Part shown: positions 24,079 to 38,045 of the stretch, in pieces
Position numbering within the stretch: position 1 is the first letter of the stretch
How the letters are laid out: each line of letters starts with the position of its first letter
Source of the DNA: Physcomitrium patens
Lineage: Eukaryota > Streptophyta > Bryopsida > Funariales > Funariaceae
Reading direction: 5' to 3'
Assembly (NCBI RefSeq): GCF_000002425.4
Contig: NC_037270.1
Coordinates: forward strand, 10,449,935-10,513,934
DNA: 64,000 bases
The notes under the pieces: generated by a model
The model's input: only the letters and a program-made list of their open reading frames with translations
Database searches by the model: none
What the model was told of the DNA's origin: nothing
Position numbers and translations under genes: made by a program

Positions 24079-27000
24079 ATGGGGAAGACGAATTGCAACG
24101 TGCTGCTGTTCCTCCTCAGTTGTACATTATTGTTATCAGGTTTTGTTACTCGAGCGCAAGCGATATCGGAGTTTGACGACGTGTATTCGGATTTGGATTT
24201 GACAGAGGAGGAGCGGAAGGTGCTGAATCTCAGGGATGAGTTCGTCCAAGAGCAAGATCTCGAGGAATACTCTTCCTCTGAGAGTTTAGTAGATGAGGAT
24301 GATGAGAATGGTGTGTTGGTTTTGAGCGCCAATAACTTCGCCGACGTTGTGAAGAGCCACCAGCACGTGTTGGTCGAGTTTTTCGCTCCTTGGTGCACGC
24401 ATTGTCAGGCATTGGCGCCAGAGTACTCCAAAGCGGCGGTAGCGCTCAAGGAGACAGGTGTGGTGCTCGCGAAGGTTGATGCTATTGAGCACGGCGATCT
24501 TGCTGATGATTATGGTGTTGAGGCTTATCCAACTTTGTACTTTTTCGTAGACGGCGAGAAGAAGCCATACAATGGAGGACGAACAAGGTAGGAGTTCCGT
24601 TCTCAACCCGTTTAGGGGGCTGTTGCATATCGAGGGATGTGAAGATTCGGGTATAGAGTCACTAGAGGAATTTGGTTTTGTGGATATTGTTTCGGGTTGT
24701 TTGATGAGAAAAGGTGTTCCTGTCAACGTCGATTCGCCAGCGTTTGTAAGTTTTTACGCGTCGACTGGCCGTGGAGACTTGCTGTATCCTCAACCGACTG
24801 CACTCAGTGATTGGCCGATTTTGATTTTTATCGGGATCGGTCTTGCCGCACAAATTCAGCCACTTAGTGAGTAGGAATTGTCATGTTGTAATGCCGCCGT
24901 AGAATTCAAGAACCTGTAGTGTTAACTCCTCCCCTGAGTTCTCAGTAGCCTGTCAATACTTTCTCCTTCCGAGCTGTAAGACGTAGCTATTTCATTTTTC
25001 ATTTTCGTTTCCCGGATGCTTTTCGAAGTTGTGTTAATCACTGGGTGGAGCTTTCAATTGTGGTTGGATATCCTATATAATTTTCCATCAGTTATTCTAT
25101 GTAACACTTGTATTCGCATACTTGTTGCAGTTATGATATCATCAACTGGGTGATGAAGAGGATTGGTCCTGCTGTTAGCATCGTCGAGTCTGCCGAAGAG
25201 CTGCTAGAGCGCGACGCTCCCCTTGCTGTTGCCTACCTTGACAGCGTTAAGGGCGCCGACGCCGAGGAATTCATTGCGGTGGCAAAGCAGGAGGATGGAG
25301 TCGAGTTTCATATGACTGCAGATGCGCAAATTGCTAAGAAGTTTGGCCTTGAAAACAAGACTCCTGGTCTTGTGTTGCTGAAGAAGCAGAATGAGAAGGT
25401 TGCTATTTTTGGTAAGTGACGTTTTATTTTTGGACGCACTGCCTTCTCTCTTATTCTGTGGTGACTGTGTGCCACATCTTGTGATGTAAGAATTTTAGAT
25501 GATGGATTATGCTGCAACCTAATCTCACGTCTGCACAGATGGATCGTTCCAGAGGACGTCCATTGGAAACTTTGTATCCGAGAACAAGCGTCCCCTCGTA
25601 ATCCCATTCAGCCGTAAGACAGCATCACTTATATTCAAGTCTAATGTGAAGAGACAGGTATTTTGGAATATTTAATTTCTATATTTTTACATTAGAAGTG
25701 GACATGCTTCTATTTTCTGGTATTTTGTTCAAGTGAATCTCATGGAGACTCTAACCTCTTGTGTTTTCTGATATTAGCTGCTGCTGTTTGCAAATATTGC
25801 CGACTTCGAGAAAATTCGTGCTAATTATGAAGAGGCAGCTAAATCTTTTAAAAAGAAGGTACGTATAGTCACATTTAATCGTATTGTTCTTTATCAGTAA
25901 GTAGCTCTATTTTTAATTTCTAAATTATTCTATGCTCGTTTTTCTAATCGACAAGGCTGTAACGGATGCAGATTGTTTTCGCCCTCATCAATCTTTCCGA
26001 CGAGGATGTCGCCACTTCTATTCTAGATTTCTTTGCACTTGATAACGAAAGGACTAGGGTATTGTCTTTAAATTTACCTTGTTACATTTTTAGAGTTTTT
26101 TACTTATTCAGGTGACATGCAAGTGATTTGACTTCCTATATTGTAAGTGCTTAATATGGCTGTGGACCTTTTGGTCAAAATTTTCACTTTCTGCTTGATA
26201 CAAATGGGTAATTAATATTGTTTCATGATTTCTGAGTGATGTTTAACCTTATGCCTGTGGTTGGTTAACAAAGTGTTTATGTCGAATTGTGATTGCTGTG
26301 TCTGTGCTATTGCATGGCAGCTTTTGGGTTTTGTTTCTGAGTCTGGTACCAAGTATTTATATGATGGAGATTATAGTCTTGATTCACTAAAGGTAAGTCT
26401 CCCTCAACAAGTTCAAGATGATATGTGTGCTGCTTTGCCACACAATTTTTTCTTTCATGAATCATCCAGTTCAAATTATTAGATGGGTTTGATCCCGGAA
26501 GCCCTGTGTTTCAGAAATGTTGGAACATTTTTATTTATTTTAAAATACACTTCGCAGATATGGTTTTCGTTGTGCAAGAGAAGTCTTTAAAATTCTCATC
26601 TTTCTCTTTGCAGCAATTCTCGGAGAAGTTTTTGGCCGGAGATCTTACTCCCTATCGCAAGTCACAGAAAGCACCCGAGGAGGTGTGGCATGTGTTTCGT
26701 AAAAATACAGTCTTTATGATGGAGCTCTATATCCCAGTGTTCTCTTTTGATCAAGTCAAACCAATTGTTCAACACAAAACAGAAATTCCATCACTTTCTT
26801 GCCTTTCGTTTTCTTTGTCTTAAACAGTATGGAGCTAAACGGTGTACAAATTGGTGTGCGTAGAATGCTGGACCTGTCAAAATTGTCGTAGCTTCAACAT
26901 TTGAGCAGATCGTTCTCGATAAAACCAAGGATGTTATTCTTGAGGTGTGAACTTAAACAGAACCGCTCCTTTCTTTATATGATGTCTTAAACAGCCGGAA

Positions 27001-27873
27001 TCTAGTTAAATTTTACATCGTGTTGTTTCACTTGGTGTATTTCTGTATTTTATCTTCTCTTCACACTTAGAGTTTTACATCCAAAAGGACTATGTTCGGT
27101 TTGGTCTTGTTTACATCTTGGTTCATTCTAATGTTGTCCAAGGATGAGTCAGCATCCTCTTATATGCATTTTCCACTTTTGTAGGTTTATGCCCCATGGT
27201 GTGGGCGCTGCAAATCTCTGGAGCCAGAATACAATAAGTTGGGAGAAGCCTTGGAGAATATCAGCTCAATAGTGATTGCTAAGATGGATGGCACCAAGAA
27301 TGAGCTTGAACGCTTCAAGGTAGTCTCAACTACTTGTTGGATTCTCAAACGGCTGATTTCTTTGTGAGTCCTGTCTGTTTCTGTGATCAAGTGTGATATA
27401 CTTTACACAAAAGGCCTTGACATGCATCGCCTTTCCTGATTTTTTTTCCCGCAGATTGAAGAGTATCCTACCATTCTTTTCTTTCCAGCAGGAGACAAGA
27501 GCGATCAGCCAGTAAGTTTTCTCTTTAAACAATTGGTCATGACTTTGAGTGGTCAGAAAAGTTACTTGCCTTTAGGGAAGTATCATGATGAAATTTCCAT
27601 CTTTCTGCGCAGACACTACTGTAATTTTGGAACATGTTAGCTAACTTTCAGTTCTGCAACGAAAGTCGTCTCATTTTCTGGATATTGCAGGCTTCTCTTG
27701 AGACGGTGAGGACAGCTGCTGGTTTCGTTAAGTTCTTGAAATCCAATGCTAAAGTTCCCTTCGAGGCACCTGATATTCCAGAGCCAGAGTCAGAAGATGA
27801 AAGTGAGGAGAGTGTTGTGAAAGAGGAAGAAGCAGGCCAAGTTGAAGAAAATGACACAAAAGATGAACTCTAG
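24079..27873 (+). CDS. Protein disulfide isomerase-like protein, ER, complete 11-exon gene
   Basis: Exons are 24079-24587, 25131-25411, 25539-25657, 25778-25858, 25972-26058, 26321-26392, 26614-26682, 26864-26944, 27185-27319, 27455-27511 and 27691-27873. All borders are GT-AG, and together they give 1674 bases (557 residues) without a stop. A signal peptide (about 1-28, [11 protein letters not shown] core) is followed by an acidic stretch and thioredoxin domain a with WCTHC (Cys106/Cys109). Non-catalytic b and b' follow, then domain a' with WCGRC (Cys439/Cys442), an acidic tail, and C-terminal KDEL for ER retention. This a-b-b'-a' layout with an acidic N-terminal extension matches plant PDIL1-3/1-4 proteins. 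It should form and reshuffle disulfides in nascent ER proteins. Both active sites differ from the usual CGHC (Thr for Gly, Arg for His), which may shift redox behaviour. Neighbours on both sides are AT-rich repeats. Confidence 0.95.
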
Positions 27874-28953
27874 ATCATCTCATTCAAAGTAACGTTGAAT
27901 CAACAAGTATGACGATTCTTGAGAGTTTCGGCTATTTTGGAACGAGAAAGTAAATCCATAGTTATGAAATTCTCAAGTTGTTCCAGTGTTTTTCTACTTG
28001 ATTTACCGCATGAAAATGTGGTTAACCTGCAAGGGTAATCACGCCGCATGGCAGTCTTTTCCAAAGTTCACTGTGCTATCACTCCTGAGGAAGTGTCCTT
28101 GTATTTTAAGTTGAATTTCGTTACAGGGTTTTCAAAGCTGAATTTTTATGGAACTTGAACAGTTGTATTAAGAGGTTAGGTATTGCTAATTGTGAGTAAA
28201 TATTGAGGTATGAAGATATATTCTTTCATTTTGTAACTATTAGTCTTAAAGATTTTTTTATAGTTTCTTGCATGTACAATCTCAATTAGATATTATCATT
28301 GATGGAAGTTAAAGAATAATTCAGTAATTGCTGATTTGAAAGTTTTTATTTTCAAAGTTAATTGCCCATTATGATATCTTATAATTAGCTTTGTTTTTAA
28401 AATACATTCTTTTCAGTATTATAACAAGTGAACAAAATCTATTTAAAGACCTTGCATTTAATGATGTTTCAAAATAGTATGAAAAAGCGTTCAACTTTGA
28501 GTTTAAACTAGAATAGTATTACTTTGATTGGATTTTATAAACTGAAATATTATACCACATGCACATTTTTGTTATTTATTGCATCTTCTATTCAAACCTA
28601 TTTTTACTAATATGAAAATAAAAATCTTTAAATAAATATTGAATTTTTTTGTATTAACATTTTCATGTATTTATTTTGTGCTATTAGAATAGTTGATCTA
28701 TTTAATATTTACCTATCCATATTTATTCAACTATTAACCTTAATTAAATGAATTTGATCAAATTTTTCAAGAATAAATTCATCTTTAAAAATTTAGTAGA
28801 GACACCATCTTTTTTAAGTATTTCAGTTTACTTAAATAGTTTCAAATATGTACTTTAACATGTATTTAGTCATTTGTACTAATAAGAAAATAAAGGAATA
28901 AAAACATCTTAAAAGTTTCTAATTTTTTAATAATAATTTATAAAATCTTATTA

Positions 28954-28993
<40 letters not shown>

Positions 28994-29340
28994 TTTTTTT
29001 ATCAATGTACAATCAATGTTTTGAATAATTTTTAGCTTATTCACATTTATGTAAGAAAATAAATTTTTAACAACTATAAGTTGTAATTTTTTAGAATTTT
29101 TTGGATGATAAAAGAAAAAAAATAAAATTTGAATTCATGAATTGTGATATCATGTATGGATTTTGTTATTATATAAATTAAAAGATACATATTTTTAATT
29201 AACTTTCTAGTCAAAATTATGCTTTACATCTAATATATATACAAGTACTACTAATAGTTTTTTTTATTGAATATATTTTTAAAATGTTGGCATTTAAAAT
29301 CATTTATAATATCCAAATGTATCAAAGACATAAATTTCAA
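27874..29340. other. PDI 3'UTR and AT-rich flank
   Basis: The first few hundred bases keep the moderate GC of the gene and probably form the 3'UTR up to about 28.2 kb. From there the sequence becomes AT-rich with a (TA)n tract at about 28959-28990. No gene is seen before the gypsy LTR near 29350. Confidence 0.5.
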
Positions 29341-29344
29341 AGAA

Positions 29345-32200
29345 CCAAAGTGTCAATATACTCTTGTATTAGTAGAAAAGAATACATAATCATTCAAAGA
29401 TGATGTAATATTAAACTAAAATGGCTATTGCTAAAGAGAAGAAGACTAGAGACACTTGAAACAAGACTAAGGATAAGAAAGTTGTTGAGAAGAGTAAAAA
29501 AGGCTTAATCCTTGCCTCCATATATACTATCTAATCAAGAGCTATTAGCAGATGTGATATGTAGCTAACTTATTGGCTAAATTTCTAACTTATCAATTAA
29601 CTACAAATACATATAAAATAATAAATTTCACTATAAGATATTATCATATCTACTTGTATATATCTTTTACTTAATACTTTTTATCTAGGTAATTATGTAT
29701 TTTTGTGACATGACATATCTTTTTAGAAAGAAGTATTATAAAGAGTTGTAATCATATTTTAAAGATGTCCAAGATTTGACAAATTATATTTATCACATAC
29801 TATAATATTTATTCTCTTTGAAGATTGTTGATAGGTCCTCTGAGCTATTAATAGTATTTCATATCAAAACAAAAAGACTATCCTAATATTTGATTATTAT
29901 TAAAGCCTTCATAACTTCCTTCAAATAAAACATCTAAAATACTATCAGGGATGGTTTCTACCTTCAATAATATTATCAAATATTGAGAGTCTCTTCTAAG
30001 GTTGTGATATCAAACACATTATATTTCACAATTAATTCAAATAAAAACATATAATTTTTGAAATTTTTTATTTCTATTGTATTGTTTTTAATGTTGTGAC
30101 AATTTCAATGTATTATCCAATAATTCAACAAATAATAGCTCTTGAGTTAAATTTGCTAGTTATTGATTCTTCATCTCTTTAATACTATCAATACACAAAA
30201 ATCATAAATAAAAATAGATAATAAAATACAAGCTTTACTAAACCTTGTTTCTTTTATAGCAATAATTTTTTGATTCTTTCTCTTGATTTTGATGGATGTT
30301 GATGAAAATCATAACCTTTTTTAAAGTATTTTTAAGATTCTTAGATGGCTTCTATATATATTTTTTAATATTATATCCATGCCAATGTACAAAATATTCC
30401 AACCTATTTTGTTTATTATTGTCTATATTTATTAAAAAATAAAAATAAAATAAAATATGGTATTTATCTTTTTCTTGATAAATCTATTATCTTATATGGT
30501 TCAAAAAGAGACATATAGAACAAAGGGTAGATCTTTGTAGACTTTGATAGGTGTAATTGATATACAACTAGATTGATCTATATACAAATAAGAAATGGTC
30601 CAAATTTACAATAATCCAACTTGTCACAAAAACAAATAATTTTAATATTAAAAAATAACAAAACATTCTTATCTATGTAAAATTGTGATTATTTCTTACA
30701 ATAGGCATATGCATTGATTTTTTGTTTTTTTTTAGCTTTTTTTTAATTGTGCCTTCATTATTATATATAGCTTTGATAAATGATTTGTCAAATCTTTTGC
30801 TACAAGATTATTAATTTTTAAGAAGTTAAAAATATTAAATTATAGATGATAATCATAATTAGCAAAAAAAAATATATCTTTTGAGTAAAAGAATGTATTT
30901 TTTTTATTATAAGAAGACTTTACTAATAATAAAAGAATTGTTCAATCATCTTGATGGTAATTGATGAGACACTTCAAATATTGCTTCAAATCCTAACTTA
31001 TCTATTTTATTCATTTCTTTGTTTGAAGATGAAAAGCCAAAGATAATTTTATGTTTACATTCAACATCTTAAAAAGAATTTTCTAAAACTCAAATTATAA
31101 GAAACTCTTAATTTTAAATTCCATTGTCAATCCATGATAGCAATAAATATTATCAAAAAATAATTTAATTATTTTGTACCTATCATAGTTTTTATACATA
31201 GTACAAAATAAACCATCTTGGTGAAATGATTTACTATTACAAATATAGAATCATAAAAACTTAAGATTAAAAGATTTGTGATATAATCTATAGAATTAAA
31301 AGACCATAGTTGTTTTGATATTAGTAATGACTAAAGAAGTTAATAAGATTGATGATAATAGTTTTTGATCTTAAATAAACATCACATAATTATACAAAGA
31401 CTTTAATTACCTTATAAATTTGAAACTACAAATAATCTCTAGATATTAGTTTTAAAGTCTTATTATATTGAAAATGTACAATAGTTCAGAAGTCATGAAA
31501 AGCTTGAATAACAAGTAATTGTGCTTCACTTTTTGAAACATATAAGTATTTTTTGAAATAAAATAGATTATTCTTGAACTCAAACTTAGAAGTATCATAA
31601 GATTTATATAGATTATTCTCAATATCATGAATAAGAGAAATTGAAGACATACTTGATGAAACTTGCTTAAGAAAGATTGAATCAACAATTAATATTGATT
31701 TCATTATCCAAAGATAAAATTACACTAACTTCAAAGAATTATTTGTTGTTGATGAAAATATTTATTTCTTTCTTTTGATATAAGATAAGAATATTCATAA
31801 AGAGCATTTAATAAATCTTATTGTTTTTTAATCAATAAATAATCTTAAATATAAATCTTAACAAAAACATGCTTTAATAGGCTTGACAGTTATTTAGAAG
31901 ATGTGTTGACATGAAATTCTCAAGGTTCTTGTGATCTTTATATACAATGACATGACTTGAAGCGCCTTCCAAATAATGACACCATTCTTGAAATGAATCT
32001 ACAATTGCAAGAAACTCTTTGTCCTAAATCTTATAATTGGTCTCAATTGCTGATTTTTTTTATAAAAAAAAAAGGTTATTAAGTGAAGTTTGTGATTTGT
32101 TTCTATTTACAAAAACTTTGAATCTAAAGTAAAGATTGATGTATTTGTTTTTATAAAAAAAATATCTTAAAAAAGTCAATACAATACAAGATTAGTATCA
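29345..32200 (-). mobile_element. Gypsy element 1, 3' portion (LTR to RNase H)
   Basis: Minus-strand Ty3/gypsy sequence. A 3' LTR of the window's family lies at about 29345-29720 (reverse-complement TATA box in CTTGCCTCCATATATACTATC). Higher coordinates hold decayed integrase-region sequence that parallels element 2 block by block (for example 31130-31340 beside 33640-33860). Decayed RNase H sequence at about 31900-32170 parallels 34440-34700. It stops abruptly near 32200 inside the RNase H region, within a CAATACAAGATTA block, where a second LTR begins. Its missing 5' part resumes at about 38043. No intact frame remains. Confidence 0.7.
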
Positions 32201-33113
32201 AAGACAAAAACTTAATAAAAGCAAATAAACAAATAAGACTTTTTTCAAAGAAAGATGATAAAATAATATATATATATGGAAGAGAAACTAAAATGGCTAT
32301 TGCTAAAAGACAAGAAATCTAGAGATCCTTAAAATTAGACTAGAAGCAAAAAAAGAATTGATAAGAATGAAGAAGACTGCACTTTTGCCTCTATATATAC
32401 TATCTATCTAAAATTTACATGGTGACGTTCTATAGGACTTCCAACTTATGTCCAATTTTCAAGACACATGTCTTAACTTATAAGGGAAGTTTTCTATATG
32501 TGTACTACATTGTTAACTTCTAGCATAAGTTATCAATACATGCGACACATGGCTAATTTGTTGGCTAAGTTTTTAATTTGTTAATTAACTATAAACATAT
32601 ATAAAGGTGATATTGTATCTATAAAAGCTTCTAATAAACTTTCTTAAAATATATTATAAAATTAATTTGCTTTTATCTATTTCTTTTTATTCATATTATA
32701 TAGATAATTATTAAAATAAATATTTTTATCTATGGCATTATATCATTTTCTAGGAATGAAATCTACAAAGAGTAATGATCAAATATTGATAAAGTGCAAG
32801 ATGTAACAAATTTTATTTATTATATATTTTAATTATTGTTCCTTTTGAAGATAGTTGATAAGTCTTCTTAGCCATCAATAATGTTTCATTCTAAGGTAAG
32901 AAGACCACCTTATTATTTTATTATTATTAAAGCCTTCATAGCCTCTATAAATCAAAATAATTATTATACCATCAAGAGTTGTTCTTACCTCTAATAAAAT
33001 CACCAAACATTGATAGTCTCTTCAAAGGTCATAATACCAAATGCATTGTATCTTGCTATCTATTTAGAAAAAAATATTTTATTTTCAAGGATCTTCATCT
33101 CAATTATATTATC

Positions 33114-33305
33114 TTAAAAGCTATGAAAATTGTAATGTTTCATTTGATTAGTCAATAAATGATGATTCTTGAGCTGAATCTTATTACCCATGTAAAATTG
33201 AGATAGTTCTTTACAATAAGCATTTGTGTTGATCTTTTGTCTTTCTTGAACTTTTTTTAGATGTACCTTCAATATTACATATATCTCAAATAAAAAAATT
33301 TCCAA
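33114..33305 (-). pseudogene. Gypsy integrase C-terminal remnant
   Basis: This open minus-strand frame of 63 codons contains HLKKVQERQKINTNAY followed by LSQFYMGNKIQLKNHHL. The pattern matches the gypsy integrase segment 'lxkaqerqkxyadkkrre...f.vgdkvlLstknl' that lies after the catalytic core. It helps position element 2 and shows that its 3' coding end is present. Confidence 0.65.
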
Positions 33306-33593
33306 ATCTTTTGCTTTACAATTATTAATTTTTAAAAAGTCAAAAGCATCAAGTTATAGATGATAATCATAATTAAAATATAAAGTTGTTTATTGAATTA
33401 AAAAACATATCTTATTACTATAAGCAAATTCTACTAATAGAAAAAGAGTTGTCTAATCATCTTATTAATATTTGATGATATATCTCAAATACTACTTCAA
33501 AATTTGATTTACTTGCTCTATCTGTCCATCAATTTGAAAATGAAAAGCCAAAGATAGTTTCATGTCCACCTTTAGAATCTGAAAAAGAGTTCT

Positions 33594-33809
33594 TCAAAAT
33601 CTTGATACAAATTGAATCTTCCTATTTGATATAATATACTTAAATAATCTATGATACCAATAGAAATTGTCAAAAATAAGCTTAACTGTTTCTTCACTTA
33701 TGATAGATTTTGTACATGGTAAAAAATATGCCAACTTAGTGAAATGATCTACTATTATGAATATAAAATAATATGAATATGAAATTTGAAGATTTCTAAT
33801 AAAATCCAT
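33594..33809 (-). pseudogene. Gypsy integrase core remnant
   Basis: The minus-strand frame opens with MDFIRNLQISYSYYFIFIIV, then DHFTKLAYFLPC, SEETVKLIFDN and SNRKIQFVSRF. This is the gypsy integrase core pattern (MDFI-LP...vvDrfsKmahFipc...eetakl...sDrg-qFtSrF). The first catalytic Asp (IIVDHFTK) is kept, but the second (usually SDRG) reads SNRK, so it is inactive as well as truncated. Integrase would insert element cDNA into the genome. Confidence 0.85.
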
Positions 33810-34506
33810 AGAAATAAAAAATCATGGTTGTTTCAGAATGGATAATATTTGAAGAAGTCTATAAGATCAATGAAGAAGAGTTTTTAGTCTTGAAAAAATG
33901 TCATATAATTATACAAAGTCTTTGATTGCCTTTCAAAATTGAAGCCACTAAAAATCTCTCAATATTAGCACTAAAGTCTTATTATATCCAAAATATCTGA
34001 TTACTAGAAAGTTGTGACAAACTTGAAGAATAGTCAATTGAACTTTGCTTTTTGAAATATATAAATATCCTTTAAAATAAAATAGATTATTCTTGAATTC
34101 AAACCTAGACGTTTTATGAGACTTAAAAGAATTAATTTTTATATTATAAATAAGAGAATTAAAAGATATACTTGATTAAATTTTCTTAAAAAAATTGAAT
34201 TAATAATTAATATTGATTTTATTGCTTAATGATGAAAATACTTTGGCTTTAAGAAAAAATTTACTATTAATAAAAAACCAAATTTTCTTCTTATGATATA
34301 AGATAAGATTTTTTCTAAAGAATATTTGATAAAAAAAATTATTTTTTTGATTAATAAGTAATCTTAAGTTCAAATCTTGACTTAGACATATTCCAACTAG
34401 CTTAGTGACAATTCAAAATACATAGTGACATAAAATACCAAAGGTTCTTGTGATTTTTATATACATTGATTGAATTAGAAGTATCTTTTAGATAATCGTG
34501 TTATTC

Positions 34507-34791
34507 TTAAAATAAATCCATGATTACAAAAAATTCTTTGTTATGGATCTTGTAGTTGATCTCGACTATTATAAATTTTTTTGAATAAAAAGATATTAGG
34601 TGAAGTTTATTATCTATTCTTATTTGTGACAATATAATACCTAAAGCAAAGTTGAATGCATATGTGTCTATAAAAAATGGCTTAGAAAAATTAATGCAAT
34701 ACAAGATTGGAACAAAAATAAATGTTGACTTCAAAATTTCAAATGCTGCTTTTACTTCTTGATTCCACTTAAGTTTGTCTTTACAAATCAA
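34507..34791 (-). pseudogene. Gypsy RNase H remnant
   Basis: A 94-codon minus-strand frame with KWNQEVKAAFEILKSTF, then PFFIDTYAFNFALGIILSQ and LHLISFYSKKF...EINYKIHNKEFF. This is the RT/RNase H junction of gypsy Pol, where the motif DASxxalGavLsQ reads DTYAFNFALGIILSQ. It is well conserved relative to its surroundings but truncated on both sides. Confidence 0.85.
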
Positions 34792-36084
34792 ATGTGTAAA
34801 TATAGTTGCAACTTAAAAAAAATAAAAAAATAAAAAATAAAAATTGATAAAGATCTTATAGTAATTGGCAAATCTTTAAAAATATTAGATATTTTTTACC
34901 ATTTTTTGAAATCTTTTAATCTATAATGATTTCAATTTTCTTAGAATCCATCATGAGTCTATTATTTTAAATAATGTATTCTAAAAAATTGACTTGAGTA
35001 GTATAAAATATAAATTTTTTTTATTTTGGTATAAAGTCCTTCATCTCTTAGTTTTTGTAATATACAATAAACATGAAGTTCATCTTTATTTAAGATCTTA
35101 GAGTAGATTAAGATGTCATTTAGATAATAGACAACAAAATCAACTAAAAATTCTCAAAAGACATCATTTATTAAATGTTGAAAAGCTGTAAGTGCATTTA
35201 TAAGTATAAAAGACATGCCATTGTATTCAAAATATCCATACTTGATTTAAAACATAGTTTTTGATTCATTTCTTTCTTTGAGGCATATTAGATTTTCTAA
35301 TTTTTATAGATCTATTTTTATATAGATCTTAGCTTAATTCAATTGATCCAAAAGTTTTAATATTAAAGATAGAAGGTACCTATTCTTCATAGTGATCTTG
35401 TTCACTCTTTAATAATCAATATACATTCACAATGATCTATCTTTTTTCTTCACAAATAAAATTAGAGCTCTTGCTGGAGATTTAAAATGGCATTTGAAGT
35501 TCTTGGCCAAATTTTCTTCAATATACTCTTTAAGTTCAAGTAGTTTATTTTGTGATAAACTATAGATTGATCCAAATGGCAATTGAATTCTTTCTTAAAG
35601 GTCAATTAAGCAGTTATATGAATAATGTTCCAAAAGACTATATACATTTTTTTTTCAAAAATATTTTGAAAATCTTAATATTGACTTGGAATAATACTTG
35701 AAGTATTTCTACCATTAAAAATAGGTATGGTATAAATAACACAAGATAATCTTTCTTTTGTAGTATGCAAGAAAGTTCTTGTACTTATAAATACAAGTTT
35801 GGTTGTATTAGACATATGACTTTCTACTTAATTAATAATACTCTTAATTATACTTTTAGAAAAATAAAGACTATAAAAAATCCAATTTATTTAAGAATTA
35901 TATTTTTTTAGCCATGATAAACCTAAAATTACTAAATTAGAAGAAGTTTTATTAATATTAAATATTACAAAGCTACTATGATCAATAATTGCTACTTCTA
36001 TAGAAAAAAATTTATGAATAATATCTTCAAAAGATAACAAACAACCAACTTTGACTTCTATATGAACAAATTAAATTTTTTTTA

Positions 36085-36267
36085 CTAAAGATATGCTATG
36101 TTTTTTATAAATTCTTCATCTAAAAAATAAACTAAAGCTCTTAAATGTAATAAGGCAAAAACTTTGTGATGTTTAGGTTCTATACTAACATCTATTGTAA
36201 AAAAAAGAAAGGATTTTGAGTAGAAAATAAGACCTTCACTAGGTAGTATATAAGGTTCTAATTGCAC
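36085..36267 (-). pseudogene. Gypsy aspartic protease-region remnant
   Basis: The minus-strand frame contains KHHKVFALLHLRALVYFLDE followed by EFIKN. This corresponds to the gypsy protease segment 'aliDSGAShsFideefv'. The catalytic DSG reads HLR here, so the protease is dead. Similar sequence recurs in element 1 (39430-39590) and element 3 (44290-44460). Confidence 0.55.
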
Positions 36268-37621
36268 AATCTCTATTGTAGCTAAACAAACTTATTTTTT
36301 AACATATTATCTTTTTTCATAGCCATATTCCTTATTATTTGATTGTATGGCTTCTTTAGATAATATTGAGAAGTATATTTAGGTTTTTTTATAATAAAAG
36401 CATAATCTTTTCTAATAATAATAATTTATTTTTACTTAATGAGATATTAAAATATATTACATTAATTTGCATATTTTCTACTTTCAAATATATATATATT
36501 GAGAAGATATTGGTATTGCCATTGAATTGAAATAATATTGAGGCCTATTTGTATGACTCTTAAATTGAAATTTAAAAAGTTGATTATTACACTTTACATA
36601 AAAGTTAATTACTTGAATTAATATTTGAGGACTAAGTAAATTAAACATCATTTTTTTTACTTCATATTATAATTTATAAAAAAATAATCTAATAAATATA
36701 ACATCATCCAATTTGATGTTAGTTATAAGTTGTTAAAATTATGAAGTATATTATGTTACGGATTGATTGTTTTGTTGCAAAATAAATATTTTATTTGTTG
36801 TAATATGAATTACATCATATTATCTATATATGGATCAAAACTTTGTCAAAAAAGCCTCTAAATTATTTAATATTAGATCACATTAAATCTAAAAGAAATG
36901 TATTAATAAACTTATTTTTTGATCCTAGAGTTCCATAGCTTTGGAGTTGAAGTTCAATTGCCAATTGTACTTGATTGATGGAACCTCAAAATTTTAATCT
37001 TGAGCCATTAAACTTCTCAAGAAAAAGAAATTTTTGGTTCTTTGATGCTTAAATAGTGTTCTATCATAAGAAGAGTAATATGATTTGGTATAGATATTGA
37101 AGCAACTCGAATAATCTCTATATCTTCACTACTTGCCAATTTTGTTGCTTCTTGTAGTAGTAAATTGAATTGATATATAGCAAGTATTAATTCTTTGAAT
37201 TATTCTTGAATTTGTGCAATTACATTCTTCATTTCTATAAATTTTGCCATAATTACATTAAAAAAAATATATATATATCTAATATCTCTTAAGATAAGTA
37301 AAAGAAAGGACTGAAGAACAAAAGAAATTCTAAGAACAATATCAATTTAAAAGTGGATAATTCACAACTTTTAATATACTTATATCTTATAATATAAAAA
37401 AAAAATTAATCTTAATCAAAAAGAGACAAAATTTTAAAATTATAAGTGTATTTTTATTAATCTATCAAGAATAAAAATTCAATGAAGGTAAACAAACAAA
37501 TGAAATTTTTTTCAAAGAAAGATGAAAAAATAGAAATAAAAAAGTATGTATATTAAAAAGAAACTAAAATGACTATTGCCAAAAATTTAAAAAAACTACA
37601 AATCCTTAAAACTAGATTAGA

Positions 37622-37658
<37 letters not shown>

Positions 37659-37999
37659 TTAAGAGTGAAGAAAGCTTCATTCTTGCTTCTATATATACTA
37701 TTTATTTAAGATCTATGTAGCAGCATTCTATAGGACTTCAAACACATGTTCAATTTGTAAGATACATGTATTAACTTGTAAGATAAGCTTTCTATATGGG
37801 CGCCACATTATTAGCTTATAGCACAAACTACCAATATATGCAACACATGGCTAACTTGTTGGTCAAGTTTCTAATCTATCAATTATCTATAGATATATAT
37901 AAAGACAAACTACATCTATGAAGCTTTGAAGAAGCTTTTTTAGAAGATATTATAAAATTAATCTATTCTTATCTATTTTTATATAAATAGCTATTTAGA

Positions 38000-38042
<43 letters not shown>

Positions 38043-38045
<3 letters not shown>

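Larger units (their letters stand above)
32205..38042 (-). mobile_element. Gypsy element 2, near full length, nested
   Basis: A Ty3/gypsy element on the minus strand, about 5.8 kb. The 5' LTR is at about 37470-38042 and the 3' LTR at about 32205-32740 (shared blocks include ACTAAAATGGCTATTGC, CTATATATACTATC and ACATGGCTAACTTGTTGG). From high to low coordinate it holds gag (about 36950-37260), protease (36267-36085), reverse transcriptase (about 35640-34900), RNase H (34791-34507), integrase core (33809-33594) and integrase C-terminal region (33305-33114). All frames carry stops, so it is not autonomous. It interrupts element 1, whose halves resume on each side within the same RNase H block. 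Confidence 0.75.
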
